A DNA stretch of 64,000 bases from Metopolophium dirhodum (Eukaryota > Arthropoda > Insecta > Hemiptera > Aphididae), in contig NC_083560.1 of the NCBI RefSeq assembly GCF_019925205.1, forward strand, positions 24,385,145 to 24,449,144. The letters are read 5' to 3'. The notes beneath the pieces were generated by a model. That model was not told the origin of the DNA. It saw nothing but the letters and a program-made list of their open reading frames with translations, and searched no databases. This document shows positions 59,985 to 64,000 of the stretch, in pieces; position 1 is the first letter of the stretch, and every line of letters begins with the position of its first letter. A program made the position numbers and the translations under genes.

Positions 59985-60925
59985 TTTTCTTATTTTTTTT
60001 TTTTTGTGTCCGTCATCAACTTTTAGGACAGTAAATATGCTTAGATTTTCTTCAACAGTATCTTTTATGATCGGAAAGTGAATGTAATTGGTACTTTGGG
60101 GGTCAAAAGTAAAAATTTCCCAGTAGTTTTCAAAAGCACCGTGAAAAACAAAAGAAAAATTAAGGAAGAACGGGAATTTTTACGTAAAATCTGTTTTTGA
60201 GAAAATTGACTTTGGTTTTTGGTGCAACTTAACAAATTACCGAAATTTTGACTGAATGTTTATATTAGCATTTTATATATACCATAAAATTTTGAAAATA
60301 ATTTGACTCTTTTTGAGCTGTTTACGGACATTGTCAGTTTTCAATTTTTTTAGTTTTTTTTTCTATAAATATCAATAAAATTTTATTTGTTTGTTAAAAA
60401 AGCGTGAAAATTTAATATAAGGCTCCTGATATATCGTTCTAATAGCAGTTGAAAAATATTAAGAACACAAAGGCACAATTTTTTTTTATAAGCATTTAAA
60501 GTTCAAATTTTGACAACATTTATCAAATTTATAATTTATTAATTATTTTGTAGTTGAAAACTTATAAAATGTTCAACTTTTATAGCTAAGGATTGAAAAT
60601 TTAAAACAAGGCTCCACGTAAATAGGTTATATATAAATTACTTTATTCACAATAATATCATGAAATATACTTGGTAATATCATAGGCTGACTGACCGTTT
60701 TCGCTCAGAATCGTTTTTCTTATACAATGATATTATATCATTGAATTCAAATTTAACACCATCCATTACAGTGACCCACTTGTAACCTACTGTACAGCAG
60801 AGCGACATCCACTTATCCACCTTTTTATATCATTGAATTTAAATTTAACACCATCCATACAGTGACCTACTTGTAACCTACTGTACAGCAGAGCGACATC
60901 CACTTATCCACCTTTTTTAATAATA
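59985..60925. repeat. Interspersed repeat, near-complete copy with a duplicated tail
   Basis: The longest uninterrupted copy of the family at 1, 39150 and 57625. Its 3' tail (tatatcattgaatt ... gtaacctactgtacagcaga ... ccaccttttt) is present twice in tandem, 60734-60825 and 60826-60916, a 92-bp duplication. It has no coding frame. Confidence 0.75.
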
Positions 60926-61079
60926 TTTATAGACTCGTCGTCGTCATTTCGAAGAAAAAATAAATACCCACACTAAAATAAACATAATTAAAAATAAAAA
61001 CAATTTTAAAATGTTATGAATATTTTATTTATTATTTTAAATTAATAGATCAACTCCCATCGCCACCGAGGTTTAAGAA

Positions 61080-61262
61080 ATGGATACCACTCACGATGAA
61101 GAAAAAAAGGACGAGGTTTTTAGTGACAGAGAAAATAGTTTATCAACTGAAACACCGCCAACTAAAAAATCCAAATATATACCTGCACAATATCTTCAAC
61201 GGTTAAAAGAACGAAATGAATTAATTAAAATAATACAAGTATACAATGAGCAACTCTTTTAA
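61080..61262 (+). CDS. Possible terminal exon of an unrecognised nuclear-type protein (60 aa)
   Basis: The frame from the ATG at 61080 is hydrophilic and highly charged (MDTTHDEEKKDEVFSDRENS, then KKSKYIPAQYLQRLKERNEL) and stops at 61262. Just upstream, taatag at about 61047 is a splice-acceptor-like site. A short acidic segment, a KKSK basic patch and a C-terminal amphipathic helix are typical of the ends of insect MADF/BESS-like or transposon-derived regulators, but there is no diagnostic domain. It could be chance. Confidence 0.3.
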   Translation: MDTTHDEEKKDEVFSDRENSLSTETPPTKKSKYIPAQYLQRLKERNELIKIIQVYNEQLF

Positions 61263-61263
61263 C

Positions 61264-62005
61264 GAGGGACGAAGAAAAATTAGACGAAATTGACATGTTT
61301 TTCAGAGGTTAAGCTATAACAGCTAAAATATTTCCTAGTAGTAACCTAACCTTAATAATATGTATCTTAACACGTGCCATAATAATATATTGTTCCTAAC
61401 TCGCGGGCCTAACTTTCCTAAATAAGTTTTTTCCTACACAGCCGAGTACTATAGACAATATAGTGACTACTATATCTATAAGCTATAGCCTATAGTATTA
61501 TAATCAAGATTTTCAAGAAGAATAATTCTATAGGTACGTATCGATAAGGAATATATACGAACCGGCTCGTATTGAAATCTGAGTCCGATACAGGTCGATA
61601 CGTATCGCTTGTAACTTCTTGAACGCTCAAAATCGATCAAATACGTAATTATATCGATGAACTCAAATTTCTTCCTTGGAAATCTTGAATATTTTAATAA
61701 CCAGCCGTCTTTGGTCTATCAGTCGTTGCCCGTAGGTAAATGGCAGTCAATGTTGTCACATATTTTTTTATCATTATTACAAATTACAATTATATTAGGC
61801 ATCTAAGTCTAAAGAGAGACGGTCACGATGAACTAATGCAAACTATGAATAATAAACCTATACTACGTAAATTGAAATAATACTATTTAGTGGATTATGA
61901 TGAAATACAATTCAAAAACACTGGCCATTGCAGTCTGCAAACTGCAATTTTGTGCAAAATAAAACTTTGTTCAAATTTATTTAATTCGCTTGATTCATAT
62001 TATAA
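61264..62005. other. Intergenic, no feature recognised
   Basis: AT-rich, with clustered gatacgtatcg-type words near 61535-61610. There is no supported feature. Confidence 0.5.
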
Positions 62006-62077
62006 CTATAGTCCACGCAACGAAAACTGGCCGGTAACCGGCGCGATTCCGGCCAGTTTTTGTTGCGCGGACTATAG
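62006..62077. repeat. 72-bp near-perfect hairpin (29-bp arms, 14-nt loop)
   Basis: The left arm ctatagtccacgcaac plus gaaaactggccgg (62006-62034) pairs with the right arm ccggccagtttttg plus ttgcgcggactatag (62049-62077) with two mismatches; the loop is taaccggcgcgatt. It is a very strong, GC-rich stem in AT-rich DNA. It may be a tiny foldback (MITE-like) element or a small-RNA precursor; no TSD is evident. Confidence 0.85.
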
Positions 62078-64000
62078 GTATTGTTCCTATAATAGGTCTT
62101 GGAATAGTATAGGATTTGGAATACGCAATAAAAAGTTGCAATTTCACTAGAATCTGGTAAAGAAAAGTAAATTTTAAAATAAATTCTTACTCATAAAGAA
62201 GTAAATACGTAATAATAATATAATATAATCAATTACATTATTGTGTACAGCTAATGACAAGAGTCAGAGATCCATATTTATACCTATTAAAAACTACTAA
62301 AAAACTGTATAATTTTTTTTGGGTGAGGCGCTAATGAGTTATTGGGGGGAGCTAAGCCCCCTGAAATTTGCGCCTATCATCTATAGTGATAAAAGTTATT
62401 TCTGTATTAGTATAATAGTATATTATATGTGTTATTAATTTAGTAGGTACTCGCAAAGACCTCGCTAAGACGGTCGGTACCGTCCAATTTTTCCTTCTAA
62501 ACGAGGTTTCCGAATGGACGAGGTTTTCATTCATGATTCATTATGTCTCTGAATCGGGATCAAAGAAAATGTCTGTCTTACACTCTATCTAATTTTTACT
62601 ATATAATATACTAGGTGTATAATATATATTAATATATAGTATATACTAATAAAACCTTTAGTACCTATAGGTAGGTAGTAGGTACCTAGTTCCAGTTCCC
62701 TACGTGTATCAAATAAATTGGTCACAAAAAGTAAATATCTTTATAATCAATTTTATTGGCCAATATAAATTATTTAATCTTTTGATATAAAATTAATGTT
62801 ATATTTTAGTAAGAGCATTTTTGGTTTGGATTTAATTTTTATTTCCTTTGGTTATTTTTATTCTGGATTCGCTTTTAGGCCAACATGCGGTAACATAATA
62901 CCTATATTACATATTTACATACCTAAGTAATAACGGAGCGAGAGAAACGACGGCCATTATTCGCACAGAAGCTTCTTGACAATAAAGAAACTAATAAACT
63001 TAAATGCCTAGTTTACATGGGACGAGTACTCGGCCGTGGAACTCGATTTGCTTCATTCGCTCACTCATCAATTCACTCCTCCAACAACTAGGCCGACTGT
63101 AATTTGTTTACAGTTGTTTAATGTTTTTTTTCGGTCTAAATAGCTGTTGTTTGAGCATGTTGATGTAACATTGATACGTTGTTGAATTCAGTTTTGTAAG
63201 CGTCGAATGATTTAAATGTATATTGCTTTTATTTATTTAAAGTTACTTTTATCGTTTGGATTTGTGTCAAATACTTGTTACTTGTTAGGTTAAATTTCTA
63301 GCAGATGTAGGTACATAGTATAATAACTTGTAAAATTTAAATACATATTTTTTATTAAGTAACTACATTTTACCGATTGCTAATAGAACTTGTGTTTTTA
63401 TACGAGTATTGTAAAATTATTATTTTGTACATTCATATTAACTACCAAGTTGAATGATTGAGTTTTATGGATTTATATCAAAATCAACTCGGTTGTTTAG
63501 TTATAACTTATGAATGATTGATGATAACTGACTTAAACCCACATCAACCAGAAAACAACTGAAAAACCACATACTTCAATCTAATATTGTTTTTATATTC
63601 TTGTGAAATGTGTGATGTGAATACTTTTTCCCATCTATATTGCCCACATTGTTATCAATTTCACATTTTTAATACCTATATCTGAGTAATATTTTATTGG
63701 TACCTACCTATACATTTAATTTTTTTTTTTAAATTTCATTTTGGGTACCTACGTCATATCTTAGGTTTTCAATAGTATATTGTTATGTATAAATGAGTTT
63801 TAATCTGATACCTAATTATTATTAATGATTGGTAGGTAACTTTTGAAAATACATTATTTTATTTTGTTACTTTACTACTGTAATATCACGTATATAATTA
63901 CAAAATAAATACTATGGAGAAGTTAAATTTCATAAATGGACTTAAAATTTAAATGGTTTTGTAATTTTTTTGTACTACCAAGTTTGTTTCAATATGTAAA
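62078..64000. other. Intergenic, no gene recognised
   Basis: AT-rich with scattered taggtacctac-type words. Frames are short and without motifs. I see no RNA gene or transposon end. Confidence 0.55.

Noticed and set aside
1..64000. tRNA, rRNA or bacterial/symbiont genes
   Set aside because: No cloverleaf with both A and B boxes, no rRNA core motif and no prokaryotic gene arrangement was seen.

Overview
This 64 kb window looks like repeat-rich nuclear DNA of an insect, most likely an aphid. It is very AT-rich, uses spliced and nested eukaryotic transposons, and carries the 'taggtacctac'-type short motifs common in aphid genomes. The species assignment is inference. I recognise no ordinary host gene, tRNA, rRNA or prokaryotic operon. 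Almost everything identifiable is mobile DNA, much of it with readable target-site duplications (TSDs), so the order of several insertions can be reconstructed.

Layout: (1) 509-985, exon of a gene with a Mutator-like transposase domain. (2) 1325-11713, a ~10.4 kb element built of long inverted arms (macro-element 1). It carries a small inverted-repeat element holding a solo LTR (3557-4468) and, in the right arm, a 1,824-bp cassette (8101-9924) with perfect terminal inverted repeats (TIRs), a 6-bp TSD and two genes: a BIR-domain (IAP-like) protein and an unrecognised 206-aa protein. (3) 12417-20721, hAT transposon remains: a multi-exon BED-finger hAT transposase pseudogene, interrupted near its C-terminus by another hAT element (13730-15295, 8-bp TSD). 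(4) 21681-33932, a complete Ty3/gypsy-type LTR retrotransposon on the minus strand: two near-identical LTRs, 4-bp TSD GACG, gag, a -1 frameshift signal, protease plus an OTU-like domain, RT-RNase H-integrase, and a short envelope-like remnant. Its pol is split by a 2.7 kb foldback element (27527-30249) with a 9-bp TSD. (5) 34414-36744, a second foldback element with a 9-bp TSD. (6) 36754-41035, old interspersed repeats. (7) 41141-51709, macro-element 2, a second 10.6 kb palindrome-like copy without the cassette. (8) 52465-53415, arrays rich in TATCTAGATAA. (9) 55381-57464, an internally deleted Mutator-like (MULE) element with FLYWCH finger and transposase remnants and a 9-bp TSD. (10) 57600-64000, interspersed repeats, a 97-bp tandem repeat and a 72-bp hairpin, otherwise featureless.

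The most interesting system is the cassette at 8101-9924. Its ends (AGTAGTATA...) are the same as the ends of the ~10 kb macro-elements, and both types are flanked by 6 bp that are identical (cassette) or nearly so (macro-element 2). Termini starting with AG and 6-bp TSDs are the hallmark of Polinton/Maverick integration. My inference is that cassette and macro-elements are non-autonomous relatives moved by a Polinton/Maverick-like integrase, and that the cassette is a miniature form carrying an apoptosis-inhibitor-like gene and a partner gene. No polymerase, integrase or capsid gene of such an element lies in this window.
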